A stretch of DNA of 64,000 bases from Oikopleura dioica (lineage: Eukaryota > Chordata > Appendicularia > Copelata > Oikopleuridae), in the NCBI GenBank assembly GCA_907165135.1, contig OU015569.1, forward strand, positions 9,796,501 to 9,860,500. Reading direction: 5' to 3'. Both the position numbers and the translations under genes were made by a program. The notes under the pieces are model-generated. The model was not told the DNA's origin. It searched no databases and saw nothing but the letters and a program-made list of their open reading frames with translations. Shown one piece after another: positions 1-11,668 of the stretch; position 1 is the first letter of the stretch; the number at the start of each line of letters is the position of its first letter.

Positions 1-1096
1 AGATTTTGCTTGGAAACATCTCCTTTTGATTGGACGCTCATCCGTTTTTGCATTTTAATAACGTCAATTTGAGATATCTTTCGCAATTCAGCCAAATCAG
101 CTGCCTGTTTCGCCATTAAAACTCTCTCCGCAAGTTTTGCTTTCTCAAGCCAGACCGGCTTCGATGGGAACATATCTTTTGCTGTGAACGTATTGTGTCT
201 GATTTTTGATTATGAATATTTGTCCAATAAATTTTCTACATTTAAAATCACATTTAGAGTGAAAGAACACTGGCATTGTAATACATAATAACCATTTACT
301 TCTAGCATTTGCCATTTCATTGGTTGCAAGCTTCATCAGGTGCACATTGTTGTTGTACTTTTCCATAGTTGATCGAATAGTAAACAGAATGCCTTGAATA
401 AACGCATCCCCACGAATATCCTCCACTCCGAAACTTAAGACAAGCTGATTGAGCTCATTCTTCGCGTTCATAAGTTTGTGCTTGTAGAATTTGTGAGTGT
501 CGTAGTACCAAGAACTGAGCTCATCGAAGTCCGCGTTGTTGTAAGAAATGTTTTGGCTTATTTCGTCCATCAGATCTAATCCTTCCAGCTCTTCATAAGG
601 TAGTTCCTTTGCCGCCCTCTCTGCGTAATTGTCAAGCGCTTCCTTTAAAAATGACTCAGTTTTATAAACAAAAATCATAAGTACCTGAATGTGAGTGAAC
701 TTATTAGCAAGTCTGAGGCTACTCTCGAAGCTGTCATGGGCAACATGACTTAGAGTTTTAAAGAAATGCACGATATGATGATAGCGATGCTCTAGAAGAA
801 ATTTAGAAAGAGATTTATTAAAAAATCTACCTTGGCAAGTCTGCCGGGCAGTCCATGGTGCATCTTCGGCAAATTGAATAAAATTTTGCAATTCATCAAG
901 AATATCGTCTTTTGCCCGTTTGAGGAACATTTCGAAGTCCTTGAGAGAAGTAAACACGTCGCTGTAATCGCGTGGAACATACATATAAGAATGACGAAGA
1001 GCATCCAAAACTTTTAAATAATTTTGTCCCTTTTCGAAGAGTGCAGAGCCGAGGGAAAAATCCTCCACAGCCTTGACCAGACGTTTGATTTCCGAG
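1..1096 (-). CDS. Helical protein of unknown family, partial (3' end off the left edge)
   Basis: I do not recognise a family. The minus strand stays open from an acceptor-like site near 1097 to the window edge, with two introns visible: a 39-base GT-AG intron (792-830) whose length keeps the frame open if it is retained, and a GT-AG intron at about 182-299. The latter joins an exon ending in ...NEMANAR to one reading KDMFPSKPVWLEKAKLAERV and continuing past base 1. The product is rich in charged residues and Leu, has no membrane span or signal peptide in this part, and is probably mostly helical. No in-frame ATG is seen at the 5' end, so an upstream exon is missing; the small open frame at 1136-1435 on the same strand could supply it. 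Coding is well supported; function is unknown. Confidence 0.55.
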
Positions 1097-1135
1097 CTTC
1101 CAGTCGAGAAAGAGGGTTAAACATCTGTTGAGTTT

Positions 1136-1435
1136 CTAAATAAATACTTTTTGCTGATCAACCCTCGCCGATAAGGGTCCAAAAGAAGCATCTCTCATCT
1201 CTTGAACGCTATCTACATAAAGCTGCATTAATTCATCCAGCGTTTCATTTGACATCTGCGGTCTTCGTTGATTCCATTGTCTGCTCTCTCTTTCCAAAAA
1301 CGGCTCGAAGTTTTCCAAGTCCGGAAACTGATCCTTCAGCTGGTCGATCTCTCTCTGCATGTAAAACTCTGGAGAGTCATCTCCTGGCTGAGCCGCGGAG
1401 CAGAGCAAAATTGTCGAAAAACGGAAAATTCTCAT
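1136..1435 (-). CDS. Small putative secreted protein, or first exon of the downstream gene
   Basis: A 99-codon open frame starts at an ATG at 1435. The first residues, MRIFRFSTILLCSAAQP, look like a signal peptide. The rest is acidic and helical, with motifs such as EIDQLKDQFPDLENFEPF and many Glu, Gln and Arg, and no cysteines in the mature part. It lies between the photolyase gene and the partial helical gene, all on the minus strand, about 240 bases below the photolyase stop. No AATAAA is seen after its stop, which favours it being an N-terminal exon of the gene at 1-1096, but I could not find an in-frame canonical junction. Family unknown. Confidence 0.4.
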   Translation of the reverse strand: MRIFRFSTILLCSAAQPGDDSPEFYMQREIDQLKDQFPDLENFEPFLERESRQWNQRRPQMSNETLDELMQLYVDSVQEMRDASFGPLSARVDQQKVFI

Positions 1436-1675
1436 CCGGGTATTAGGCGCTCGCTCTGTCACTCTACTGTGGGCACTCTGACAAGTAATTAAGTTTGTTT
1501 ATCCCCCTCACTCTTTTCAACAGTTGACTTTCGTACACACATTTTACACTTTGTAATGGAGTATTCTTGAATCGATTGAAGATACGCATTACGGCATAGA
1601 CGGGAATCATTTTTATTCGGGAATTTGACAGTGACAAATGCTTTCTGGCAGTAAATGCTTGAGTTTCTTGTGTTG

Positions 1676-3618
1676 CTAGACTTTGAACATAGTGAGAGTA
1701 TAGTTTCTCGCTTTGGCGTAGTCCACCACTGGCTTGACGTAGTCCATCTTGTCGAGGTTGTAAAGTTTGTGCTTGTCATCCCAAGAATGAAGGTGTGCGG
1801 CGCCGACTTTCTTGAGAAACGGAAGCCACTTTTGGATGTACTCGCCACTTTTATCGAACTTTTTGCTTTGGTTCCAGGGGTTGTAGATATCGGGTCGATG
1901 CGCGATGCCAGTGCCGGTGCCACCGCAGTACTGCCAGTTGCCGTTATTTACAATCGGATCGTAGTCGATAAGGTGAAGGGCGAAGAATTTTTCGCCCTTG
2001 CGCCAGTCCACGTGGAGGATCTTCGTCAGAAAGTTTGCTAAAAGATTTTGAAAAGCGAAGAATGAGAAAAATATTACCCAAGCAGAGTCGGGCCCAGTGA
2101 CGAACGTCGCCACGCGTCTTCAACTCCGTCACCATCGCATCGATGAATGGGAAGCCAGTGCGAGCATCTTCAAACGCAGCGAACAACTCGTTTTGGCGTT
2201 CATTCCACTTGACGTCTTCAAACTTGAGTTTGAGACACTTACCGGGCTCCCCGATGCCCATCTGGTGTGGAAAGTTATGGAACATGTGTACCCAGTAGTC
2301 GCGTCGAATCGTTTGGGTGATCAGCATACGTTTGTTAAGCTTTTCCCATTCCTCAACAACTTCCCTGAAAATTACAAAAGTATATATCCATATCTATATG
2401 GCCATGCACCTGCTAGACACGCATCCGAATCTTAGATACGCCGCCAGTTCTGTCGTCTTCATTTTCGGAAATGTTCCCTCTCGAAATGCTGTGGGCACAC
2501 ATCCGTACTGCTTTTGAAACTTGTCCGTCTTTACTCTCTCGATGATCTCTAGTGCGATAGATCGCCCTCCCTTGAGCTCAATCTTGTCGTTCGGATCGTA
2601 GAAGTTCATCGTTCTTTTCCAGTCAATTGAGTATTTCGATTTCGGAATCTTTTCAGTAGGCACTTCTGGAGCCGGTCGCGACTTGGTCTTTCTCAGTTCC
2701 ATCACTGAATTGAAGTTAAATGACTTTTCTTTTTTTCTTTTCTCCTTTTAGACGGTTAAAGTTATACCTTTGTTGAAAAAAGAAGGCTCAAATTTTGTGC
2801 CTTCCTTGAGAGCGATTTTTCCTGGATCAACGAGACACATGTCATGAGATGAGACAAAGGGAATGCCATTCTTCTCGCAAATTCCTTCAATTTCACGATC
2901 GCGTTTCTTCGAATAGGGAGTGTAGTCTGCGTTGACGTAGACAGCTTCGACTCCAAACTCGTCAATCATGTGCGAAACAACTTCTGCATTGTCTCCGTAG
3001 AAGAGGTTCAAGTTGCCGGAAAGCTGTTGGTCAAGATCCTTGAGCGACTCGATCATGAATTGCACGCAGTTGTGATTCTTGTAGCTGTTCTTCGAATCAT
3101 CTATCTGTTCAGGGGTGAAGATGAAGGCTGAAAGATATTGTGAACAAAGGAGCAGAATAACTTTCTGAAAAGCTTTCAGTGAAAACACCATAAGGAGTAA
3201 CCCTAAGAAAAAATTAGCCATTTCAGAAAACGCCTAGAATGATACCAATTGTTAGTGATAAAAATTAACGTCCCTAGTGTCTCTATTGGCAAGAATACGA
3301 GCACGTACAGTTAAATTCAGACTAAGAATATTGAGTCTACTGTGCGCTATTTTCTGCCAAGAGAGAACCTTCGGAAAGGTCGACACATCGTGCCTAGTTC
3401 AAACAGAACTTTTCAATCCCATATGGGATTGATATATCAAGCGTGGAAAAAGTTCATAAAGAGCGCCTCCTAAAGCTATTGGCCAAAACAAACACTACCG
3501 CGGGCGCTTTACCTGGAATGATTTTTTCCGACGCCTTCCCCGCCGCAATCCATCCTGTATTGTCGAAGAGTCTGTAGTCTCTGCGGAAGATAAAAAGTGC
3601 CTTGCTAAACTTGCCCAT
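1676..3618 (-). CDS. DNA photolyase / cryptochrome family flavoprotein
   Basis: Five exons (3513-3618, 2768-3127, 2410-2704, 2078-2364, 1676-2037) sum to 1410 bases, coding 469 residues, the normal length of a photolyase. The N-terminus carries the alpha/beta photolyase opening (ALFIFRRDYRLFDNT, then AFIFTPEQI). The FAD-binding half follows with AAYLRFGCVS, RTGFPFIDAM, VRHWARL and NNGNWQYCGGTG. Members use FAD and blue light to repair UV pyrimidine dimers or to sense light. The C-terminal half (DWRKGEKFFA, WQYCGGTGTG, a Lys-Phe-Asp stretch, then GEYIQKWLPFL) resembles class I CPD photolyases more than animal 6-4 photolyases, in which the Asn-Asn-Gly-Asn-Trp stretch is replaced. Substrate class is inferred only. 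Intron 1 is 383 bases, long for this genome. A poly(A) signal lies at about 1612-1617. Confidence 0.88.
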
Positions 3619-4081
3619 TTCTACTGACGATCGAAACCGATTGTGGAAGTTTTTGGCGGATAGGTCGGATTAGGAGAATCTTCCGCCCTGATTGGCCCCC
3701 AGCGATTACGGAAGATCTGCATCACTTCTCGAAAAACCCAAAATAAGAGGTTATCCAGAAGGTTATCCCTAAACTTCAGTCTCATTGGAATCGTTTCACT
3801 ACACAGACCACATGAATGAACTTATGATAAGGGATTTTCAGGGGAATCGACGGTCCCTTGATTTTTATGAAACTCTTTCAATAAATACAGATTTTTCTGC
3901 TTGTCAATCGGTTAAAATCTGCAATCTATGCTTAGCCGCTCGGCCCTAACGTGTGTTCAAGAGGGATGCTTTTTATGTACAAACAAGAGTACACATTTTC
4001 AGTAAATATATAGAAAGTTTTATTGTCAGTGCTTCACGTAAAATAATAAAGCTACTAGTAGAGTTCCTGGGCGTTATTTCT

Positions 4082-5218
4082 TTATCGCGTCTTGCGGCCG
4101 ACAGCGCGTGGCTCGTAGACGGGAATTGGGACGAGATGTTCCGAGGGCAGAAGAATCGGCGCCAGGCCAGCCTCAATCGGGAACTGATTAAAGTCTTGGT
4201 AGGAGAGGGGCTAAAACTTTTAAATTCAAAAAACAGAGGGAAGTAACTCACCCAGAATGCCCCGGCGTCGATGGCTACGGGGTGCGCGCCCATGGAGTGC
4301 GACTGGCAGTGGGGGAAGGGGGGGAGCGTGAACGGGTCCTAAATTTGAATTATCATTTACCCGCAATTCTATCAATATTCGATCTTTACCTGGAAAAGAG
4401 GAAAAGCAGTGGACACTCCCTGATTTGCTTCTGATCCGAGCGTCAATGAGAGGGGAGAGAGAGAGGAGGACTCCCGGCTACGGTAGCGGGATTTCGTATT
4501 CGCCTGAATCAAATGATTTACCCGAGCCGAGTGTGACAACAGTCTTACCTTTGCAAACTCAATCTTCATAACTAGATTGTCAACCGATGGATCGAGGGCG
4601 AACCCGTGGAACTTATCCTTGGCTTGTTCCGCGTCCTTGCGGCTTGCGAAAGTTAGAAAGGCCACCGGGCCAAGTGGTTGGTTGTTGGGCAATTTTACGT
4701 TCCTGACAGGCTGCTTTACGATGGCACACTCGAAACCTGAAAACGTCTCTCTCATAAATTGTAAGAAGGGAGAAGAAATGATCGCTTACATAAGTCTCCG
4801 ATCCGCACATATCTCTGTTTGCAAAAAACAAGTACTCACCGCTAAATCCCTGGAAGAGGAGGTAGAATTCACGCTCTTTGACATCCTGGGGTAAGCCGGA
4901 AACGAAGAGGGTTCGTAGCTCTTCCTGAAAAAGTGAATTCATGATTTATTTATTGTGAAGCGCCCAATTTTTTTTTTGTTTTCTCTTGGCGCGATTGACT
5001 TTTTGAATCGGCTCGAATGATAGAAACCTACCCGTGGGGAGTTTCTGATAGGCGTGCTGGTTGCGATTGGAACCTGAAGGAAATTTAAGCGAATTTCAAA
5101 AGGATATGGTAAGTTTCAGCGGTGTTTTCGATACCTGGTTGTTATTCTGGTCGATGCTATGCTCAGAGATGAGCGGGGTGCCACAGACGGATCCACTCTC
5201 AGACATGTCCGACTTCAT
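4082..5218 (-). CDS. RNA-binding protein of the RBPMS / couch potato family
   Basis: Seven exons (5135-5218, 5032-5073, 4840-4924, 4549-4736, 4390-4503, 4252-4338, 4082-4183) sum exactly to 702 bases, coding 233 residues. A single RRM starts after about 40 residues: [12 protein letters not shown] carries RNP2 and [12 protein letters not shown] carries RNP1, and it ends in [15 protein letters not shown]. The ...EFAKANTK boundary is characteristic of RBPMS, hermes and couch potato. These proteins bind tandem CAC-containing RNA sites and regulate splicing and RNA localisation, for example in smooth muscle and neurons (family knowledge). A Ser-rich linker and a Pro-rich tail follow the RRM, with the C-terminus [13 protein letters not shown]. 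All splice sites read here are GT-AG. A poly(A) signal lies at about 4019-4024. Confidence 0.88.
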
Positions 5219-5768
5219 TTTGGAAATTATTGCACAGTGCGGCCTTGCACGCGTGAAAAGTGAAAGTGAAGGAAGAAGGAGAAGAGTGTGTCTCGTGTGT
5301 CTTGAGTGCGAATGGACGGATTCAGCGGCGTGCGAGCTTTTGACCCTCTGGTCGACCCAGCCGGTCAGACCAGAAACAGCGAAATCTAAAAACATAAAAA
5401 TAAAAGACGCCACCTGGCTGCAAGACAATCCAGACTAAGTCAACAAGGTTCACCCGTTTCCGCCATTTCTATCTCTCTTTCATCAAATCTCAACTGTTCA
5501 AATTGCAGTATTAATTGACTCCCTAAAAATGCCCACAACATTGATTCCCTCAATTCTAGTCTAGAAAATGTCTGCAATGTTTAAAAAAGTACGCACACGG
5601 TCAATATAAAAGTATAATTTATTAAAGTTTAATATTTGAGGGTCCGTGATAAATGCTCGATTTTTTCGAATCAGGAAGGTATAGAAGATGGCAGTGGTAG
5701 GCCCGATCTCGTTAGGATTTCCGAATTGTGCTGAATTGTCTTGAATTGAAGACAATATAGAAGATACA
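5219..5768. other. Intergenic, between RBPMS-like gene start and SPRY gene end
   Basis: Both flanking genes are on the minus strand. The stretch holds the upstream region of the RBPMS-like gene and the 3' untranslated part of the SPRY gene, whose AATAAA signal (on the minus strand) lies around 5613-5620. I see no further gene. Confidence 0.6.
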
Positions 5769-7962
5769 TTATGAAAATCCATTCCTTAGTTGAAGTTGAG
5801 CTCCTTGATAGCCTGGATTCATCGCGGCAAGAACAGGCTGAGTGAATTTGTCGACAAATGTGAAAATCTAAAGAAGTAAATACGTCTTTCGTAAGGAACT
5901 TAGTGCGAACCAATTTGTTATTATCGACGTCTACAAAATTTATGCGCCCAGAGTCGCAGTCCATTAAGATTCCAAGTCTCTGCAAATGGATGTTTTCCAG
6001 CTCGATGATCTTCGTTAGTTCAGCTGAGCGCGCTTTCAGGAACTTTTATACGGATGCAAAACTGCTTACATAGCTCGAGATGAATATATTGTACCGATCA
6101 TAATTGCGTCCTCATTCCTTGGGAGTGTGATGGAGAACCCATGATCCTTGGACTGCTCCCAGCCAAGCATTTCTTGGAATTGAGTGATAACTCACTCCGA
6201 TGATCCAGTTTGCCGACTGTAGCATCTCTTCAGGACCTATTAGCACTTCCCAGTAATGTCTTCCTGTTTTGAATTGCGCTCCACCCAGGATATTTAACGC
6301 TTGGGAGAAACGAGCAGGACTCATCATCGGACTCGCTAAGGACCTGAAACTTTGTACACTAGTTTCGTTTGAGTAAGTTTACCGGGAGTTGTCTGACTTC
6401 GTCGAAACATTGCAACTGGTATCCTCACCTTTGTAGCGCACGCGATTCAAGGAAGAGCTCTTTTTATAGGATAGAATCAATATTTTTAATGTCTAGTCTT
6501 ATTGTTGAAGGTATCCGTGTCAATGTCAGTTTGTGATGGGCAGTTTCTGGGTCAAGTGTAAATTGATTGTTTGTGGGCAACGGAAGACTTTGGACGCTAA
6601 TAGGAGCTTGTTTTAGAAGTCAAAGAAGAAAAAGATCCAAAAAGACAAGCCGATCCTGAAAAATTGGGATGGAGCGCTGTCAATGGCCCCTCGGGCAGTA
6701 ACCTGAAATGTGACAATGGAAGAAGGCTTGTATCAAGCGCTCGATTTCTCATTCATTAAAAATGTAAGAACATGATACGAATGGAAACACTCCATTAGAA
6801 GGCAATTACGTTTAGGCGCTTTGAGCACTTTCCTGCAAATCGGTCACTTCAAAGTGATTGTCCTTCGTCGTGCAAGCGTACTCCTCGGGGCAGCTTGAAC
6901 CTCGGATTATCCAAAATCTAGCAATACAGTAGTAATTAGGTGATTAACCGATGAGCAGCCACTTTTTAATGACTTGCCTTATTAGATAGTCTTTGGCGCC
7001 GGGGGAGTGCGCCCAAGACAAGTTAACGTAATCGAAGGAGATATCGCCTTCGCTGGGTCTGTAGACCCTTGGCACATCAGGCTGAGTGATCAATTTCACC
7101 TGTGAAATGATGCGCTCGAGTCCCTTAAATTGGATCAGTGCTAGTCGATTCCTTATAATACCTTTGTGTCCAGCACTGGCTTATCCACGTCTTTGAGTAC
7201 GTTCGGCTCGGCGATGAGCGCACCAAGCTGCTCCAGTCGGCATTGAAAATCTCTAATCGTCGTATGCCTACATTTTTCAATTAAGAGCCCCATTTAATGA
7301 TTGATAACGATATAATCGTCGTTGTGTATATCTAATGAATCTACTTGTACGGGTCTTGCGCGTCTTCTGCCGAGGCAGCTTTGGCATGCTGCTCCAGATT
7401 GTCGATCATGCGCTCTCGTTTGCGCAGTTTCTCCAAGTGAACTCGGATGCGCTCCTCCTCAGCCGCCTTCATCTTGCGTATCTGGCTCGTCAGTTCCACG
7501 TTGCGCGACGTCAATCGTTTTTCACTGAAGAGAACACTAAGGGCACATTGCAATCACAGCGTTGCGACCTGATGTGATTTCTCTAAAAGCAGTCGCCTCT
7601 AGGCTGGAAAAGTAAACCGCGCTCTCAGACTTCATTTTTTCAAGTTCTGCAATCAGAATACGGCTTTGGCATTTTTTCGCGTCGAGGTCTCTTCTAGCGT
7701 TTCCGAGCCAAGACCTTTAAAATTTCGTTACATTCAAGAATGTTTATACCACGCACCGGAACATTCCCAAAACATCAAGGAAAAAATCCACGTCTTTCGT
7801 CGAATCCAAATTTTCACTGGGCTATTTACAGTTCTTTTATGATTGTGCTTAAAATAATCAAGATTTTTTAATAAAAAATGGAGGTGTAAAAGTTCTGCTG
7901 GTTGGATCAGCTAAAATAGCCAGTGAGGAATCCTCGCTGAAGATTATAATGAACTCATTCAT
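5769..7962 (-). CDS. Coiled-coil, FN3 and SPRY (B30.2) protein, FSD1/TRIM class I-like
   Basis: The modules run in order down the minus strand. First come coiled-coil exons (about 7380-7790; LDAKKCQSRILIAELEKMK, then NVELTSQIRKMKAAEEERI). A COS-like linker follows (QCRLEQLGALIAEPNVLKD, about 7180-7260). Next is an FN3 domain (PDVPRVYRPSEGDISFDYVN, WIIRGSSCPEEYACTT, VTARGAIDSAPSQF). A SPRY domain ends the protein (exon 6118-6343: TGRHYWEVLIG, WIIGVSY, WLGAVQGSWVLH; about 5979-6030; 5911-5979; last exon 5769-5867, reading IFTFVDKFTQPVLAAMNP). This architecture is that of FSD1 and class I TRIM proteins, which bind microtubules. No RING or B-box is visible, favouring FSD1, but the 5' end is unresolved; 7962 is the furthest plausible ATG. 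The intron after 6118 begins GA, not GT. One coiled-coil junction could not be placed in phase. Confidence 0.72.
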
Positions 7963-9840
7963 CGACAGACTGCGCACGCACGCAACTTGAACATATTTAA
8001 TCCTTCGCAATGATTAAACGATGCATGAGCTCATTGCTCAAGCAACTTAGCATGTCTAAATACTCAAAAGACCTGTTCCTGGAATTCTGAAGACGTCGAC
8101 AGACGCCGGTCTGCAGTAGATACAGATCGAGTTCTGGAACCAATTGAAGACACATCTGGAGAAGATGGACCAGCAGAGCCTAGAATTCAAATTCAAAAAT
8201 CGCAAAAATCGCAATTGCACGTAATTGAGTTTTATCATGTAAATCACGTGTTTTGAATACTCCTATGCTTACAAAATGAGCGATAAAAGCTTTCGATATT
8301 GCTACGGAAATATGATTGCAAAGAGTTACTTACCGAAATATCTTCTCTCTTGGTTATCAACAGGTTTTAAGTGGCACATTTCATTTGAGGGCTTTAAAAA
8401 CAAGAATTTGTAAAAGAATCTGAAAATGCGAAATCGTATATGGAGCCCTCTAACCTAATCTCTTTGAAATCATGGAGGACGGTTCTTCGTTGGACTGGAT
8501 TAGATTTAGCGGATCATTATCGAAGGCATCGCTGGTTTTCGCCTCCGCTGAGGACATCGATTACAGGGAGGAGAGACAGGATCGTAACAGGAATCGCCGC
8601 GAGGACTCTCTTTGCCGTACTCACTGAGCATAAACTATAACCCGGCTAAGTGCGGCTTATCTGCTCTGTGTGAGTCTGTGTGGCCAAGGGTGGCGTCAGC
8701 AGCAGTGAAATTAATTGAGCCTCGAATTCGGCCTTGGCGTCGCACTCGCCCGAGGGCAGCGCGATCGATCCAGGCCTCGTCCGCCCTTCAGAGGACAAAT
8801 ACTGAACCTACTGTCCAACAGTCAGATCTGTCAGCCACACTGGCAGCCTACCCTTATCCGCACGCCATTTATAACATATAAATTATATCATGCTACGGCC
8901 GTCCCAGAAAACGGCTCTGACATCGATCAATTTAATTTGTCGCTTTTGACTTTGCTCAACTCTTTTCAATCGCAAATTCGTACTTACTAACGTATCCAGA
9001 AAATAACCCATAGAGTAAGATAAACTCGATATTTTCTACGAGGCAGATCTTTAGAGACGAACATCGTTCATCGAGTGAAAATTAATTGCTTATCGATCAT
9101 TTATTTGAAAGAAACAAATGGCCTTTCCGATGGAGCTATCGCCCAAATTGATGTACATGATTGTGACACCTTTTTCTGCTCAATAAACTCATTTCTACAC
9201 TCATTAAAATCCTAACTACCATTAGCTTGACCTGCAACATTTTGTCTTGTTACTCACGCTTTTTGGAAAATTAAAAGATTTTTTAAAAAATTTAAAAAGT
9301 AGTGGTTCTTTGTGCTTATGTCAAAATAATGAATCATTTATAATGATATAATACGAACTGTAATTTTAAAAATACGTCAAACGTAGAGGTCTTTCTGCTG
9401 AATGAAGAACTTATTATCAAAAGGGAGGCGTCGTGCATGTGTCAAAGGTCTATTAAAGGAAACAATGCTTGCAGACTTCTGTCACTCGGGAGTAGGCCCA
9501 TTAGTCGGACTCACTTACTGTCAAAAAAAAAACAAGAATCGCTAACCAAAGAGTCAATTGAAAATCAGAAAATTGCTTTCAATATATTTTATAAACGAAG
9601 ATATAGGAAAAAAATCAAATAATAAATTTCTCTCACTGTTTTAGACGAAATTCTTACGATTGAGTATTCATGATTTAAAACTGTATGATAGATATTTTAT
9701 ACTGAATATGGATGTGGTCATTTTAATGCGTGAAAAGATAACCACTAATTGCGGCATCATGCATTGCAGTAATTAGCTAGATTTTATTCCTTATTATTCA
9801 AAGCTTATGGAAATAAATCTTATTTGATACAATGCAAAAA
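7963..9840. other. Gene-poor stretch with weak exon-like open frames
   Basis: On the plus strand an open frame around 8072-8220 reads SEDVDRRRSAVDTDRVLEP, and another from an ATG at 8472 reads MEDGSSLDWIRFSGSLSKAS to a stop near 8638. They look protein-like but short, with no recognised family and no convincing junction between them, so no gene is called. 9000-9840 is AT-rich and I see nothing coding in it. Confidence 0.35.
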
Positions 9841-10088
9841 TATCAAGGATTGTGCTTTGCTCACTTCTTTCATGCCACTCTTACTCAGGATAATTTCAAG
9901 CAGGTCGACATTGAATTCTTCGTCGACATAGCTGGAGCTAGACTTGCAGAGGAAGACAACGAGGACGATGAAGAAGGCTCCGCAATGGGTTGTGCCAGGT
10001 CATTGTAGTCAAAGCTGATCGATGTGTCATAAACTCCGACGAAGTAGAAGAAGAACTACTTATTTTTTCGAGTATTGAGTCTATTCGA
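9808..10088 (-). CDS. Doubtful small gene downstream of PACRG
   Basis: Minus-strand frames between about 10088 and 9808 look partly coding. One piece reads FFFYFVGVYDTSISFDYNDL and can be joined in phase, through a 55-base GC-AG intron, to SSSSYVDEEFNVDLLEIILS and on to a stop. Without that intron the intervening bases read as a short hydrophobic stretch (AFFIVLVVFLC). There is no ATG in the expected place and no recognised family. It might be a downstream gene of a PACRG operon whose start is created by trans-splicing, or chance. Confidence 0.22.
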
Positions 10089-10192
10089 TTTCGAATATCG
10101 GCTTTTTTATTAAAAATGTGAATTATGAATTTTAATTTTATTACAAAAATATAATGTTGCGATACGATGAGGAGAAATAAGTAGGGTTTTTA

Positions 10193-11080
10193 TCACGCGA
10201 GGATGCAGGATTCGTACGTCGGCACCATGTACTTGATGTTGATGAAGGCATCGGGTCCGCCGTGACGCTCGAACGCGCCCAAGGTCTCCTCGATAAGGTC
10301 CCCTACGTTTTCGCGCTTCTGTTGAGAGTAGTCGATCGCATCTCCTCTGTTCGCGTTTGCGTTCTGAAGTCATGTTTAAAATCGCTGCTTGCCAGCTATG
10401 CATGCCTTGAATAAATTTAAAACGGGCAAGATCTGGCGATAGTAAGGCACGAGCGCTTCTCCAACCATATCTCCAGCCACAACCAAGTGTTGCAGAATCT
10501 TCAGCGTGGTACAGATCACTGATCGGTCGCGTGTGTTGAGTGCATTCTTGATTGGGATGATCAACTGGGGAATTACGGGGAGGATCTTTGCACCACCGTG
10601 TTCAAGCATATCGTGGATTCCTAGCCATATTTTTTCACAATTTTATTCACAAAAATGATATTTTTAAGAATTTTATCACCTTGTCTCGCGAAAAACTCAT
10701 AGGGATGTTTTGTCTCGCAAAGCCCATCAAAAAGAGTGGCAAGTAGTGATGATAGTCGAGCTTTTCAATCTCGACCTTCCAGGCGATTCGGTTGCCCTTC
10801 GTATCGTGTTCAAGCGCAACAGGAAAATCGCCACGCTCGTAGAACTTTCGGAATTGGGTGGGTCGACTTTCTCGCTTCTTGAAAGCGCCGGTGGAAGGTG
10901 GACCAACTACTTTGACACCTGCTTGTCGGGATGAGACCTTGACATTTTATTATTTATAAAAAAGGGATAGTAATATCTGGAGATTTCAAGCTTTCCCAAA
11001 GTTATTAGTTTCGGGGCAACTAATTGAGTTACCGTAAAGCCTAGTGTAGATCTCTGAGGCTTAGTCTCGGCTGGCGCCAT
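10193..11080 (-). pseudogene. PACRG: PACRG (parkin co-regulated protein) with a one-base frameshift
   Basis: Four exons (11033-11080, 10680-10937, 10406-10620, 10193-10363) encode an almost full PACRG of about 230 residues. Recognisable stretches are [97 protein letters not shown] and the C-terminus [15 protein letters not shown] is a microtubule inner protein of the doublet inner junction in cilia and flagella. Exon 2 is one base short: the run of five A at 10729-10733 (T on the coding strand) should hold six, because the frame before it reads HHYLPLF and the frame after it reads [18 protein letters not shown]. This is either a true lesion, a polymorphism or a homopolymer sequencing error; everything else is intact, so the gene is probably functional. 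The last intron is GC-AG. Confidence 0.85.
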
Positions 11081-11668
11081 TCTCTCCGAAATAGAGCAAG
11101 TTCTCTTTTAAAAATTTAGAAAAATAAAATCGTCAAAATGAGACACTTGAGCGTAGCAACGCGAGCCCGTTGCCAAGCTTTCTCAAACACCACAGCTACG
11201 AACTCAGAATAACTCACAATTAATCTTTGATTTATTCATTTCGAATCAAATGTTTTAACGTAAAATAACGGAATATACTTTATTGGCTGCATGTTTGAAA
11301 TTGTATTTTAATCAATTCTCACAAGTGCCCGAGAAGGCTAATTCGCTTTCGCTCAATAATTTCAAAAGTGCACTAAATCTAAAAATAATCTGCAAGTGCG
11401 AAAATGAGCTCTTACAAGTTGCTATTAGAATTACATAAAATCTCCTCCTCACACATGTTTCCCGCTAAAGATAGATTTAACGAACCTTTAACCTATTTAA
11501 TTGCATCCGCTCTCCTCCAAAGCATATAAAAAAAAACACTTTTTACGTTGCTCACTAAAAATCAATGTGGGACTTCGTCTATTGCATAAATTCTTTCTTG
11601 TCTAATATAGAAAGTATTTTAAAAATTGAACGGTAATTGAGAGGCTTGTCGAAATAGGAAGTGATGAT
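11081..11668. other. Intergenic, divergent promoter region of PACRG and Id-like gene
   Basis: The flanking genes are transcribed away from each other, so both promoters should lie here. The stretch is AT-rich. I see no gene and no motif that I can name with confidence. Confidence 0.5.

Noticed and set aside
1655-2041. 128-codon plus-strand open frame
   Set aside because: Antisense shadow of the photolyase C-terminal exon.
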